Shown piece after piece: positions 16,564-24,941 of a stretch of 64,000 nucleotides of DNA; positions within the stretch are counted from its first letter, which is position 1; each line of letters starts with the position of its first letter. The notes under the pieces were generated by a model, which worked only from the letters and a program-made list of their open reading frames with translations, was not told the origin of the DNA and searched no databases. Source of the DNA: UBA11591 sp040220895 (lineage in GTDB: Bacteria; Bacteroidota; Bacteroidia; Flavobacteriales_E; Vicingaceae); assembly GCA_040220895.1 (NCBI GenBank), contig JAVJVY010000019.1, positions 372,001 through 436,000 on the forward strand, given 5' to 3'. The position numbers were made by a program, and so were the translations under genes.

Positions 16564-16691
16564 GCTTAGCTTTCGGTTTTCAGTTGCGTCAGTGGCATAT
16601 AGCAAATAATGTAAATTGATTCAATGATCACTGCACTTGAATGATCATCCGAATAGTTTTAAAAGATAAACTGAATTGATATTTTTCAGGG

Positions 16692-17186
16692 ATGAATGAG
16701 ATTCCATTGGTCGATGGAACGTTCCGGCTAGAACGATTTCCGGGCAAAGGTGGATGGACCTATGCTGCACTTCCAAGCGTTAAACCGGACGATTCAAATC
16801 CATTTGGTTGGGTACAAGTGCGGGGATTTGTAGATGATTTTGAATTGAATCAATACAAACTCATGCCCATGGGTAAGGGCGAACTTTTTCTACCCGTCAG
16901 AAAAGAGATTCGAAAGAAAATTGGCAAAGAATGCGGTGATTTGGTCAGGGTCGTTTTGTATGCGGACAATACCACTTTCCTTGTCCCCAAAGAGATAGCA
17001 CTTTGCTTTGAATACGAAGATGACAGGGTGCTGGTTTATTGGAATACCCTTAAAAACTGGGAGCAAAAGGCTTATGTGGATTGGATTTGCCTGGCAAAAA
17101 CCGAAAATACCAAGGCAGATCGGATTGCACGTATGATGTCAAAATTATCGAAGGGATTGAAGTTTCATGACAAGGAGAGTGCGTAA
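16692..17186 (+). CDS. DUF1905 / YdeI-OmpD-associated family protein
   Basis: 164 residues. The N-terminal half is a DUF1905 barrel (FPGKGGWTYAALP, VRGFVDDFELNQYKLMPMGKGELFLPVRKEIRKKIGKE, read in segments). The C-terminal half is the YdeI/OmpD-associated helical region (FEYEDDRVLVYWNTL, AYVDWICLAKTENTKADRIA). Family members are linked to stress or bacteriocin protection, but the mechanism is not known. It stands alone with 128 upstream bases that hold a 17-base-spaced direct repeat. Confidence 0.82.
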   Translation: MNEIPLVDGTFRLERFPGKGGWTYAALPSVKPDDSNPFGWVQVRGFVDDFELNQYKLMPMGKGELFLPVRKEIRKKIGKECGDLVRVVLYADNTTFLVPKEIALCFEYEDDRVLVYWNTLKNWEQKAYVDWICLAKTENTKADRIARMMSKLSKGLKFHDKESA

Positions 17187-17281
17187 GCTATAGTATATTA
17201 GCAAAATACAATGATGATCCCAATGCCAACAAACCTGGCCTTACGCCTCTCCCCAATTACTAATTACACCTACACGCGTTT

Positions 17282-18439
17282 ATGGAAATTAGTGTAGTAA
17301 ACTCTGAACAGGACAAGAAGGACTTTCTTCTTTTGCCTTTAGAGATGTACAAGGGTGATCCAAATTTCATTCGCCCCCTTGATAAAGATGTACTCAATAT
17401 ATTCAATCCCAAAAGGAACAAGAATTGCAAAGAGGATAACCACATTCGATATCTTTTAAAGAATGACGATGGACGCATCATTGGGCGAGTGGCTGCATTT
17501 ATTAATCCTAGGGTGATCAAGAATGGTGAAAAAGAGGGAGGTTTAGGATTTTTTGAATGCATTGACAACCAGGATGCGGCCAATATGCTTTTTAATGCCT
17601 GCCGTGATTGGCTCGGTGAAAAGGGAATGGAACTGATGGACGGACCAATCAATCTTGGAGAACGAGAACGTTGGTGGGGTTGCCTTGTGGATGGTTTTAC
17701 CGAACCCAATTACTGCATAAATTATAACCCCCCCTATTACCAGAAGTTGTTCGAAACCTACGGGTTTAAGACGTATTTTGAGCAGTACACTTATGGCATG
17801 CCGGTAAAAGGAAAACTTTCAAAACGTTACAAGGAGAAGTCAAAATCGATCATCGATGATCCCGAATATAATTTTGTAAATCTGCAAAAAAAGCGCTTTG
17901 ACCAAGGAGTAGAGGCTTTCAGGGAGATCTATAACAAGGCCTGGGTGCGCCATGAAGGAACGTCAGAACTTTCACAGCGGCAAGCGAAAGCCCTTTTAAA
18001 ACCGCTTAAGGCTATTTTAGATGAAGACATTGCCTGGTTCATTTTTAAAAACGAACAACCCATCGCCTTTGTTTTTTTATTGCCTGAAGTAAATCAATGG
18101 TTCAAACATTTGAATGGCCGATTTGACTTTTTCGCAAAACTCAAGGTATTATGGATGAAATGGCGAAAGACCAATCGTAAAATGCTGGGAATTGCTTTTG
18201 GAGTAATTCCCGAATTTCAGAAAAAAGGACTTGAAGCAGCCCTGGTTTACCAATGCCGCATAAGCGTTGATAAAGTGGATCGATACGATTATTTAGAAAT
18301 GAACTGGATAGGCGATTTTAACCCAAAGATGATGCGTGTGGCCGAAGAAACAGGTGGGCACATTGTTAAAACCCACCTTACTTATCGCTACCTGTTTGAT
18401 CGCTCGGCCAAATTTGATCGGCATCATATCCTTCACTAA
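17282..18439 (+). CDS. GNAT-like N-acetyltransferase
   Basis: 385 residues. The N-terminal region (EISVVNSEQDKKDFLLLPLE, GRIIGRVAAFINP) and the C-terminal half (WFIFKNEQPIAFVFLLPEVN, IAFGVIPEFQKKGLEAALVY) both have acetyltransferase-fold features; FGVIPEFQKKGLEAAL fits the acetyl-CoA loop V-x-P-x-[FY]-[QR]xxGxxxxL. The middle carries GPINLGERERWWGCLVDGF. This matches a conserved family in Bacteroidota annotated only as acetyltransferase-like. The substrate is unknown. The stop shares the tetranucleotide CTAA with the stop of the convergent next gene. Confidence 0.78.
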   Translation: MEISVVNSEQDKKDFLLLPLEMYKGDPNFIRPLDKDVLNIFNPKRNKNCKEDNHIRYLLKNDDGRIIGRVAAFINPRVIKNGEKEGGLGFFECIDNQDAANMLFNACRDWLGEKGMELMDGPINLGERERWWGCLVDGFTEPNYCINYNPPYYQKLFETYGFKTYFEQYTYGMPVKGKLSKRYKEKSKSIIDDPEYNFVNLQKKRFDQGVEAFREIYNKAWVRHEGTSELSQRQAKALLKPLKAILDEDIAWFIFKNEQPIAFVFLLPEVNQWFKHLNGRFDFFAKLKVLWMKWRKTNRKMLGIAFGVIPEFQKKGLEAALVYQCRISVDKVDRYDYLEMNWIGDFNPKMMRVAEETGGHIVKTHLTYRYLFDRSAKFDRHHILH

Positions 18440-18813
18440 GGAAGGTCGTAAACTAATTTTTTTACCACACTTGCGGCCTCAAAGCAATTGGTCACTTTAT
18501 CAATTGAAAGACAGTACTCATCGTTCACTGCTAGTTTGCTCGTTCTGCATTCAATTTCGGAAACATCGAGGTTAGCAAAACGCTTGTCTTGTTCCGCACA
18601 TTTTATCAGCAGTTCCTTAATGCTCGCATTTTGGTCAGGTTTAATTCCCTTTTTAATTAAAAATGACATCAGATACATGCGCATTGAGTTGCGAGAATGA
18701 TGACATATGGACACCGGTACCACATCTTCGGCCGGGCGCATCTGCTCTTCAGATGCTTGCTCAAAAGCTGCTTCTGCCTGATGAAGTAATTGCTCTAAAC
18801 TTTCTTTTTCCAT
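18436..18813 (-). CDS. Small helical protein, possibly HEPN-like
   Basis: 125 residues, all-helical by sequence pattern: an acidic N-terminus, then SICHHSRNSMRMYLMSFLIK, NASIKELLIKCAEQDKRF and CLSIDKVTNCFEAASVVKKL. The order helix, R-rich helix, 'xxSIKELL' and a final helix resembles HEPN proteins, but the catalytic RxxxxH of HEPN ribonucleases is not seen. It is 19 bases upstream of PFOR on the same strand and likely cotranscribed, though the promoter would then be upstream of 18813... in fact PFOR is transcribed first (22351 to 18833) and this gene is its downstream partner. Function unknown. Confidence 0.6.
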   Translation of the reverse strand: MEKESLEQLLHQAEAAFEQASEEQMRPAEDVVPVSICHHSRNSMRMYLMSFLIKKGIKPDQNASIKELLIKCAEQDKRFANLDVSEIECRTSKLAVNDEYCLSIDKVTNCFEAASVVKKLVYDLP

Positions 18814-18832
18814 TGATGTTGATTTTGTTAGG

Positions 18833-21800
18833 TTAAAGGTGCATCATTGCGTTAATTCTGTTCCACTTGTTGCTTACATCTTCTTCGGCTTGTTCCAATA
18901 ACTTATGAGCCATTTCCTTGTTTTGTTTGATAATCCTGGTATACCTGGACTCATTGTAGATGTAATCGGTAAGTGGAATGCTTGGTTCCTTGCTGTCCAG
19001 CATAAAGGACTTTCCTTTTTCGGCTAAAGGATGGTATCTGAACAGCGGCCAGTATCCTGATTTTACTGCTAAGTTCTGCTGATCCGCGCCATGACCCATA
19101 TCAATTCCATGTTCAATGCAATGAGAGTAAGCGATAATCAGGGAAGGTCCGGGGTAGTTAGCCGCTTCGTTGATGGCTTTTATGGTATGCAAGTCTTTGG
19201 CACCCATGGCCACTTGAGCCACATAAACGTTTCCGTAGGTTATTGCCTGAAGGGCGAGGTCTTTCTTGGCGATTCGTTTGCCGGCGATAGAAAATTTGGC
19301 ACTGGCTCCGATGGGCGTTGCCTTAGAGGTCTGGCCGCCTGTATTGGAATAAACTTCGGTGTCCATTACCAGAATGTTTACATCTTCACCCGTTGATATT
19401 ACGTGATCAAGACCTCCATAACCAATGTCATAGGCCCATCCGTCACCACCTATGATCCAAACAAACTTCTTGATCAGATCGTCTGCGTACTGTTCCAGTT
19501 CCTTTGCCTCGGGATTTTCTATTCCTTTCAATACCCCGCGCAATTCTTCGATGTTCTTTTGTTGAACCTGCAAGCCCACTTCGTCTTGCTCGCTTGTATT
19601 TTCGATTCTCCAAATCAGATCGTCTGGTATTGCACTTTGCAACTTACTCAATAGGTTAAAAGCTTTTTCTCTTTTCTTGTTTGCCGCCATGCGCAATCCA
19701 AGTCCGAATTCAGCGTTATCTTCGAACAAAGAGTTGGACCAAGCCGGCCCTCGACCTTTCTTATTGACTGTCCAAGGTGTTGATGGCAAGTTTCCACCGT
19801 AAATGGAAGAACAACCGGTTGCATTGGCCACGATCATGTGTTCTCCGTAAAGCTGGGTGATAAGTTTCAAATAAGGCGTTTCTCCACAACCGGCGCAGGC
19901 TCCTGAAAATTCAAACAGCGGTGTCATGAACTGAGATCCTTTTACATTGGTGATCTTCATTCTGGATCGGTCCATGTCTGGCAACTGTAGGAAAAACTCC
20001 CAATTCTTTCGCTCTTTTTCGAGAACCGAGGTTCGCTCTACCATGTTAATGGCCTTGTAATTTTCATCCTCCTTGCTGATAGCAGGGCAGACCTCAATAC
20101 AAAGATTGCACCCCGTGCAGTCTTCGGCAGCCACCTGCAAACTGTAAGCTTCGGTCTCTTTATCAAAGTCTTTTCCTATGGGCTGATAATGCAGAAAATC
20201 AATAGGGGCCTTTTCGAGTTCCTTAATTGGATAAACCTTTGCTCTTATGGCAGCGTGTGGGCAGATCAAAACGCATTTGTTGCATTGGGTGCACAATACT
20301 TCATCCCATGCAGGAACCAGATCGGCTATATTTCTTTTCTCCCATTGGGTGGTGGCAGTGGGGAAGGTTCCATCTACAGGAAAAGAGCTCACAGGAAGTT
20401 CATCGCCTTTGCCCGCAAGTATTTTTCCCAGAACTTCTCTTACAAAATCGGGAGCTTCGACAGGAACAGCTTCTTGCAAGGCTCTATCACTTGTCACAGT
20501 GTCAGGATAGTTTACTTTCTCCAGATTGGAGATGGCCTTGTCAACAGCGTCAAAGTTCATTTGAACCACTTTTTCGCCCTTGTGAGCGTAGCTTTTTTCG
20601 ATCGCTTTTTTAATGCGTGAAATAGCCTCTTCTTGTGGCAGAATGCCCGAAATATGGAAGAAACAGGTTTGTAGAATAGTGTTGATCCGACTGCCAAGTT
20701 TAGCTTCTCGAGCCACTTTGGTCGCATCAATGACGTAAAATTCAAGTTTTTTCTCTATGATCTCGCGCTGGATTGGTTCCGGCAATTCATCCCAGACATG
20801 CTCTGCGGTAAAAGGCGCGTTTAACAGAAAAGTAGCCCCATGTTTTGCTTTTTCCAGAACATCGAACTTCTTTAAAAAATTGAATTGATGACAGGCCACG
20901 AAATCGGCCTTTGAAATCAGATAGGTAGAATGTATTGCTTTCTTGCCAAATCTTAAATGGGATATGGTAAGCGCACCCGCTTTTTTCGAGTCATAAACAA
21001 AATAACCCTGCACATAGTCGTCACCCGTGTCGCCAATTATTTTGATAGAATTTTTATTTGCACTAACTGTTCCGTCGGCGCCTAAACCATAAAAGACACT
21101 ATTGAAGGTATCTTGTTCAACCGAGAATTCCGGGTCATAGTCAAGGCTTAAATGCGTCACATCGTCGGTGATACCAACAGTAAAATGCCTTTTTCTCTTA
21201 TCTTTTTGCAATTCATCAAAGATACCCTTGACCATGGCCGGTGTAAATTCCTTGGATGACAGTCCGTATCGCCCGCCAATAATTTCGGGAATTTCGGCAA
21301 CGGGCGATTCTTCTGCATAGGCACTAAGTACATCTTGATATAATGGATCTCCTATGGACCCAGGTTCTTTTGTCCGGTCCATAACGGCAATATTTCGAAC
21401 ACTTTTTGGTAGGGTCTCAATGAACATTTTGGTATCAAACGGTCTGAAGAGGTGAACATTTAAGAAGCCCACTTTTTCACCTTTGCTGACCATATAATTC
21501 ACCGTTTCTTCGGTCGCACCGGCACCTGAGCCCATAAGGATAATAACCCGCTCTGCTTCGGGGTGCCCGGTATATTGAAACGGTCTGTATTTTCTACCCG
21601 TTAGTTTTTCAAACGCCACCATGGTATCCAGGACAATTCCAGGAAGCTTGTTATAGAATTGATTACCCGCTTCACGGGCCTGGAAAAACACATCGGGATT
21701 TTGGGCCGTTCCTCTGATCTTCGGATGTTCTGGATTCAATGATCGGTCCCTGAGCTTTTTAATTTCATCCTCCGGAATCATTTTTGAGATGATTTCATCG

Positions 21801-22351
21801 GAAATCATTTCAATTTTACTCAACTCGTGCGAAGTTCTGAAACCATCAAAAATGTGCAGGAACGGAATCCTTGACTTCAATGTAGCACTGTGAGCAATAA
21901 GTGACATATCCATGGCTTCTTGAACACTGCTGGCAAATAGCATGGCAAAGCCCGTGGTTCTTGTGGCCATCACATCACTGTGGTCACCAAATATTGAGAG
22001 TGCATGCGTTGCGATGGAACGGGCCGCAATGTGAAAAACAGTAGGGTTTAGCTCACCTGCAATTTTGAACATGTTTGGAATCATGAGTAGAAGACCTTGC
22101 GAAGCTGTGAAGGTAGTGGTCAAGGCACCTCCCTGAAGAGAGCCGTGAACAGCCCCCGCTGCGCCACCTTCGCTTTGCATTTCCAGAACCTTAGGCACTA
22201 CTCCCCAGATGTTTGTTTTGCCTTCGGCAGCCCAAAGATCAACCCATTCTCCCATGGGCGATGCCGGTGTGATCGGGTAGATTGCACATACTTCGTTGAC
22301 TTTGTAGGCGATGTACGAAGCAGCTTCGTTTCCGTCGATGATTGATCTCAT
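18833..22351 (-). CDS. nifJ: Pyruvate:ferredoxin (flavodoxin) oxidoreductase
   Basis: 1172 residues, the full single-chain length. N-terminal domain: IDGNEAASYIAYKVNEVCAI and ITPASPMGEWVD. The ferredoxin-like insert carries two 4Fe-4S motifs, CTQCNKCVLICPHAAIR (about residue 690) and CTGCNLCIEVCPA (about 747). The C-terminal TPP domain has FSGACAGCGETPYLKL (about 818), NATGCSSIYGG, IIGGDGWAYDIGYGGLDHV and MDTEVYSNTGGQ. It converts pyruvate and CoA to acetyl-CoA and CO2, reducing ferredoxin or flavodoxin. The enzyme is usually oxygen-sensitive, which is of interest beside aerobic defence genes. The small helical gene follows 19 bases later. Confidence 0.96.
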   Translation of the reverse strand: MRSIIDGNEAASYIAYKVNEVCAIYPITPASPMGEWVDLWAAEGKTNIWGVVPKVLEMQSEGGAAGAVHGSLQGGALTTTFTASQGLLLMIPNMFKIAGELNPTVFHIAARSIATHALSIFGDHSDVMATRTTGFAMLFASSVQEAMDMSLIAHSATLKSRIPFLHIFDGFRTSHELSKIEMISDEIISKMIPEDEIKKLRDRSLNPEHPKIRGTAQNPDVFFQAREAGNQFYNKLPGIVLDTMVAFEKLTGRKYRPFQYTGHPEAERVIILMGSGAGATEETVNYMVSKGEKVGFLNVHLFRPFDTKMFIETLPKSVRNIAVMDRTKEPGSIGDPLYQDVLSAYAEESPVAEIPEIIGGRYGLSSKEFTPAMVKGIFDELQKDKRKRHFTVGITDDVTHLSLDYDPEFSVEQDTFNSVFYGLGADGTVSANKNSIKIIGDTGDDYVQGYFVYDSKKAGALTISHLRFGKKAIHSTYLISKADFVACHQFNFLKKFDVLEKAKHGATFLLNAPFTAEHVWDELPEPIQREIIEKKLEFYVIDATKVAREAKLGSRINTILQTCFFHISGILPQEEAISRIKKAIEKSYAHKGEKVVQMNFDAVDKAISNLEKVNYPDTVTSDRALQEAVPVEAPDFVREVLGKILAGKGDELPVSSFPVDGTFPTATTQWEKRNIADLVPAWDEVLCTQCNKCVLICPHAAIRAKVYPIKELEKAPIDFLHYQPIGKDFDKETEAYSLQVAAEDCTGCNLCIEVCPAISKEDENYKAINMVERTSVLEKERKNWEFFLQLPDMDRSRMKITNVKGSQFMTPLFEFSGACAGCGETPYLKLITQLYGEHMIVANATGCSSIYGGNLPSTPWTVNKKGRGPAWSNSLFEDNAEFGLGLRMAANKKREKAFNLLSKLQSAIPDDLIWRIENTSEQDEVGLQVQQKNIEELRGVLKGIENPEAKELEQYADDLIKKFVWIIGGDGWAYDIGYGGLDHVISTGEDVNILVMDTEVYSNTGGQTSKATPIGASAKFSIAGKRIAKKDLALQAITYGNVYVAQVAMGAKDLHTIKAINEAANYPGPSLIIAYSHCIEHGIDMGHGADQQNLAVKSGYWPLFRYHPLAEKGKSFMLDSKEPSIPLTDYIYNESRYTRIIKQNKEMAHKLLEQAEEDVSNKWNRINAMMHL

Positions 22352-22482
22352 AATGCAAGAAATTTGGAACGATTTACCCGAAAGTTAGAGCTATTGCGGC
22401 GCCTAAATAATGACCTGTATCAGTTATAGAACTGAAGAATAACGCCTTACATGGCGCTCCTTTTGAATCAGCCATTCAGGAG

Positions 22483-23715
22483 ATGTTTATACATTTACCG
22501 GGCATGTTAAACACACTTCATAAAATGGCCCAACGGGCGCGGCTGGTTGTCCGGTCGGGGAGGATCCGTAACGAAGTGCGATCGGCGGGCTACACCCTTC
22601 GAATTGACGCCCCTCAGGGTGAAATGGAAGGGCCCTTTACCACCGTCATGGGCGTTATTTTCACCGAAACTGGCTCTCATGTTAGCGAATGCAAAGCCAA
22701 GGCAGGAGAAGAGGTCATTCGTGTTCTCCTGCATGAGCGTCCGGATCTGCTGCGATCCCTGAAGGGAAGTCAGCCAACAGGATTTTCATTCATAGTACCC
22801 AACCTGGGCAGTAAGACAAAGATTGAATTCACTATCAAGGCCGATGACAAGACCTTTGAACACAACATGGAATTTTCGTTCAGGGGTGCAGATTACAGGA
22901 ATCTGATGGACAGGAGGAAGGCAAAAAGAGAAAGGCTGAAGGCCATTATGTGTTGTCCGGAATGCAAAACTGAAATAGGACCGTCCGTGAGCTCATGCCC
23001 TTCCTGCCAGCGAGTATTTACAAGTTCATCCTATGATTTCAGAAGTCCCGAACTGGACCTGGAAATTGATTCATCGGGGAGGGGAAATATTTCTGCACAC
23101 CAATACGACCAAAAAGCCACGGACCTGATAGAAAAGTTTAAAGACGGGCTCTTGCTGGACAATGGCTGCGGCCTGAGAAAGACCTATTACGAAAATGTCG
23201 TGAATTTCGAGATCGAGGATTACCCCACCACCGACGTTTTGGGAGTGGGAGAGGAGCTTCCTTTTAAAGATGCTTCTTTTGATGCCGTATTTTCGCTCAG
23301 TGTTCTTGAACATGTCAGGGATCCTTTCAAATGTGCCACGGAGATCATGCGCGTACTTAAGCCGGGCGGGGAGCTTTTTGTCGCCGTTCCTTTTTTGCAA
23401 CCCTTTCACGGATACCCGGATCACTTTTACAACATGACCAGCAGCGGCCTGAAGAACCTCTTTGACGGACAAGTCGATATCCGCGAGATCGGTGTATCCA
23501 AAGCGGGCCATCCTTTCTGGTCCATTCAATGGATTCTCCGAAACTACAGCCATGGTTTGAGTGAGGCTGAGTCAGCTGTCTTTAAAGAACTCAGGGTCAA
23601 GGATCTGATGGAACCCGGTCATCGCCTTCAGGATTTTCTTCTGAAGAACCTGAACGATGCCAAAAGGGAAGAGCTTGCTTCTTTCAATTACATGCTGGCC
23701 ACAAAGAAAGCCTAA
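22483..23715 (+). CDS. Methyltransferase with zinc ribbon and novel N-terminal domain
   Basis: 410 residues (alternative ATG at 22504 gives 403). Three parts are visible. Residues about 30-135 are a beta-rich region (LRIDAPQGEMEGPFTTVMGV, FTETGSHVSECKAKAG) of no family I recognise, possibly an immunoglobulin-like sandwich. Residues about 150-180 form a zinc ribbon CCPECKTEIG ... SCPSCQRVF. Residues about 205-345 are a class I SAM methyltransferase (LLLDNGCGLRKTYY, FKDASFDAVFSLSVLEHVRD, IMRVLKPGGELFVAVPF). The gene is visibly richer in G+C than its neighbours (36 of 60 bases in 22561-22620 by hand count). It converges on the 2H phosphoesterase gene, the stops sharing CTAA. Confidence 0.82.
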   Translation: MFIHLPGMLNTLHKMAQRARLVVRSGRIRNEVRSAGYTLRIDAPQGEMEGPFTTVMGVIFTETGSHVSECKAKAGEEVIRVLLHERPDLLRSLKGSQPTGFSFIVPNLGSKTKIEFTIKADDKTFEHNMEFSFRGADYRNLMDRRKAKRERLKAIMCCPECKTEIGPSVSSCPSCQRVFTSSSYDFRSPELDLEIDSSGRGNISAHQYDQKATDLIEKFKDGLLLDNGCGLRKTYYENVVNFEIEDYPTTDVLGVGEELPFKDASFDAVFSLSVLEHVRDPFKCATEIMRVLKPGGELFVAVPFLQPFHGYPDHFYNMTSSGLKNLFDGQVDIREIGVSKAGHPFWSIQWILRNYSHGLSEAESAVFKELRVKDLMEPGHRLQDFLLKNLNDAKREELASFNYMLATKKA

Positions 23716-24242
23716 GCCAGTTCAAAGCTTTCCAGTTCCTTCCATTGCTTTCCATCGTGTTTAAAGAGCGTAATTTCATTTCCCGGAACCTCATCGTCGA
23801 AAATCAAGTCTTTTAAGTCCTGAAAGGCCCTTGCGTAAGTTTCTCTGTTCACGTCCCTGGTCATCAGGGTGACGTGGGGATGAAAGTGATCATCAAGTTT
23901 ACCGAATCCCCCTTCCTGCATGGCCCTCTGGATGACCATCCTGGTGTTCTCCAGCCAGTCGCTCTTGAGAACGTCGATAAAGACGGTGCGAGGCGGAAAT
24001 GAAGAGATGCCCCGCAGCTGAAATTTCCCTTTTGTGAGTTTGCGACATGCATTTTTAACCTTCTTGATCAATTCCACTTCGCGATCAGCTTCGACACGCA
24101 TGGGCATGTGCAGCGTGATGTGGGGTGGGCTTTTCAATGCGTGACGAATGCCGTACTTCTTGATAAAGCCTTCTTTGAGGCCGGTGATTTCCTCCTTGGT
24201 GGGAGAGGGCAGGGCAATGGCGACGAAATAGAGTTTTTTCAA
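23712..24242 (-). CDS. 2H phosphoesterase (2'-5' RNA ligase-like) family protein
   Basis: 176 residues with both HxTx motifs of the 2H superfamily: HITLHMPM (about residues 41-48) and HPHVTLMTR (about 122-130). It starts MKKLYFVAIALP, as LigT-like proteins do. Such proteins open 2',3'-cyclic phosphates or act on 2'-5' RNA bonds; the exact substrate here is unknown. Like the convergent methyltransferase gene it looks more G+C-rich than the ribosomal operon beside it. Confidence 0.87.
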   Translation of the reverse strand: MKKLYFVAIALPSPTKEEITGLKEGFIKKYGIRHALKSPPHITLHMPMRVEADREVELIKKVKNACRKLTKGKFQLRGISSFPPRTVFIDVLKSDWLENTRMVIQRAMQEGGFGKLDDHFHPHVTLMTRDVNRETYARAFQDLKDLIFDDEVPGNEITLFKHDGKQWKELESFELA

Positions 24243-24254
24243 AACCGTTGCCCT

Positions 24255-24287
24255 AAAAATAAGAAAGGCGCATCATATGACGCGCCT
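24255..24287 (-). terminator. Rho-independent terminator after rplT
   Basis: On the minus strand the 6-bp stem AGGCGC / GCGCCT (24266-24287) is followed by a T-rich stretch (complement of 24255-24265). The loop contains the self-complementary TCATATGA. It ends the thrS-infC-rpmI-rplT unit. Confidence 0.75.
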
Positions 24288-24306
24288 CTCAAAGGGTTGG
24301 GTAAAT

Positions 24307-24651
24307 TTATTTCACCGTCTCTACCACCTTTTTAAAGGCTTCCGGATGGTTCATGGCCAAATCAGCCAATGTTTTTCTGTTGAGTTCTATGTTCTTTTCG
24401 CTCAATTTATGGATAAACGTGCTGTAAGACATGCCGTGCTCTCTCACACCGGCATTGATCCTTGCAATCCACAAAGCGCGGAAATTACGCTTCTTTTGCT
24501 TCCTCCCGATGTATGCATAGACTCCGGCTTTTTCAACGGCATTCTTAGCAACGGTGTGGACGTTCTTCCTGCGGCCAAAATATCCTTTGGCTTCTTTTAG
24601 AACCTTTTTTCTTCTGGCCTTAGCGGCAACTGAATTTACTGATCTTGGCAT
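24307..24651 (-). CDS. rplT: 50S ribosomal protein L20
   Basis: 114 residues, the normal length. It begins MPRSVNSVAAKARRKKVLKE and carries GYFGRRKNVHTVAKNAVEKA and FRALWIARINAGVREHGMSY, all diagnostic. L20 binds 23S rRNA early in large-subunit assembly and in other bacteria represses its own mRNA. It is last in thrS-infC-rpmI-rplT, separated from rpmI by an 85-base spacer that can fold. Confidence 0.97.
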   Translation of the reverse strand: MPRSVNSVAAKARRKKVLKEAKGYFGRRKNVHTVAKNAVEKAGVYAYIGRKQKKRNFRALWIARINAGVREHGMSYSTFIHKLSEKNIELNRKTLADLAMNHPEAFKKVVETVK

Positions 24652-24670
24652 TATTTTTCGTTTTTTGACG

Positions 24671-24702
24671 GGCAGCGCTCAATGTTGAGACTTAGTACTG
24701 CC
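24671..24702 (-). promoter_or_regulatory. Candidate structured leader of rplT mRNA
   Basis: In the 85-base rpmI-rplT gap the minus strand can pair GGCAG with CTGCC around an inner hairpin CTCAA-CA-TTGAG. No T-tract follows, so it is not a normal terminator. L20 autoregulation through an mRNA structure is known in Escherichia coli and Bacillus; whether this is such a site is inference. Confidence 0.35.
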
Positions 24703-24736
24703 AATCGGGTTTTTATATTACGATAACCAACCTTGC

Positions 24737-24931
24737 TTAAATGCAAAGTTGCAGCTTGACATTTTTCTCATCGGTCTTATGCACGAGTGCAGAATGTGTC
24801 AAGTTTCTTTTTTGTTTCGTTGTCTTTTTTGTCAGGATGTGGCTCTTAAAGGCGTGCTTTCGCTTGATCTTACCTGTGGCAGTCAATTTGAATCGCTTTT
24901 TAGCTCCTGAAACGGTTTTCATTTTTGGCAT
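24737..24931 (-). CDS. rpmI: 50S ribosomal protein L35
   Basis: 64 residues, starting MPKMKTVSGAKKRFKLTATG and containing KIKRKHAFKSHILTKKTTKQ. The length and the basic composition are typical. It follows infC by 10 bases. Confidence 0.97.
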   Translation of the reverse strand: MPKMKTVSGAKKRFKLTATGKIKRKHAFKSHILTKKTTKQKRNLTHSALVHKTDEKNVKLQLCI

Positions 24932-24941
24932 GACGTCTATT

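Noticed and set aside
20189..20620. Cluster of overlapping plus-strand frames inside nifJ
   Set aside because: They lie opposite the iron-sulfur domain of PFOR, are rich in Cys/Ser/Leu as expected for antisense frames, and have no promoter box.
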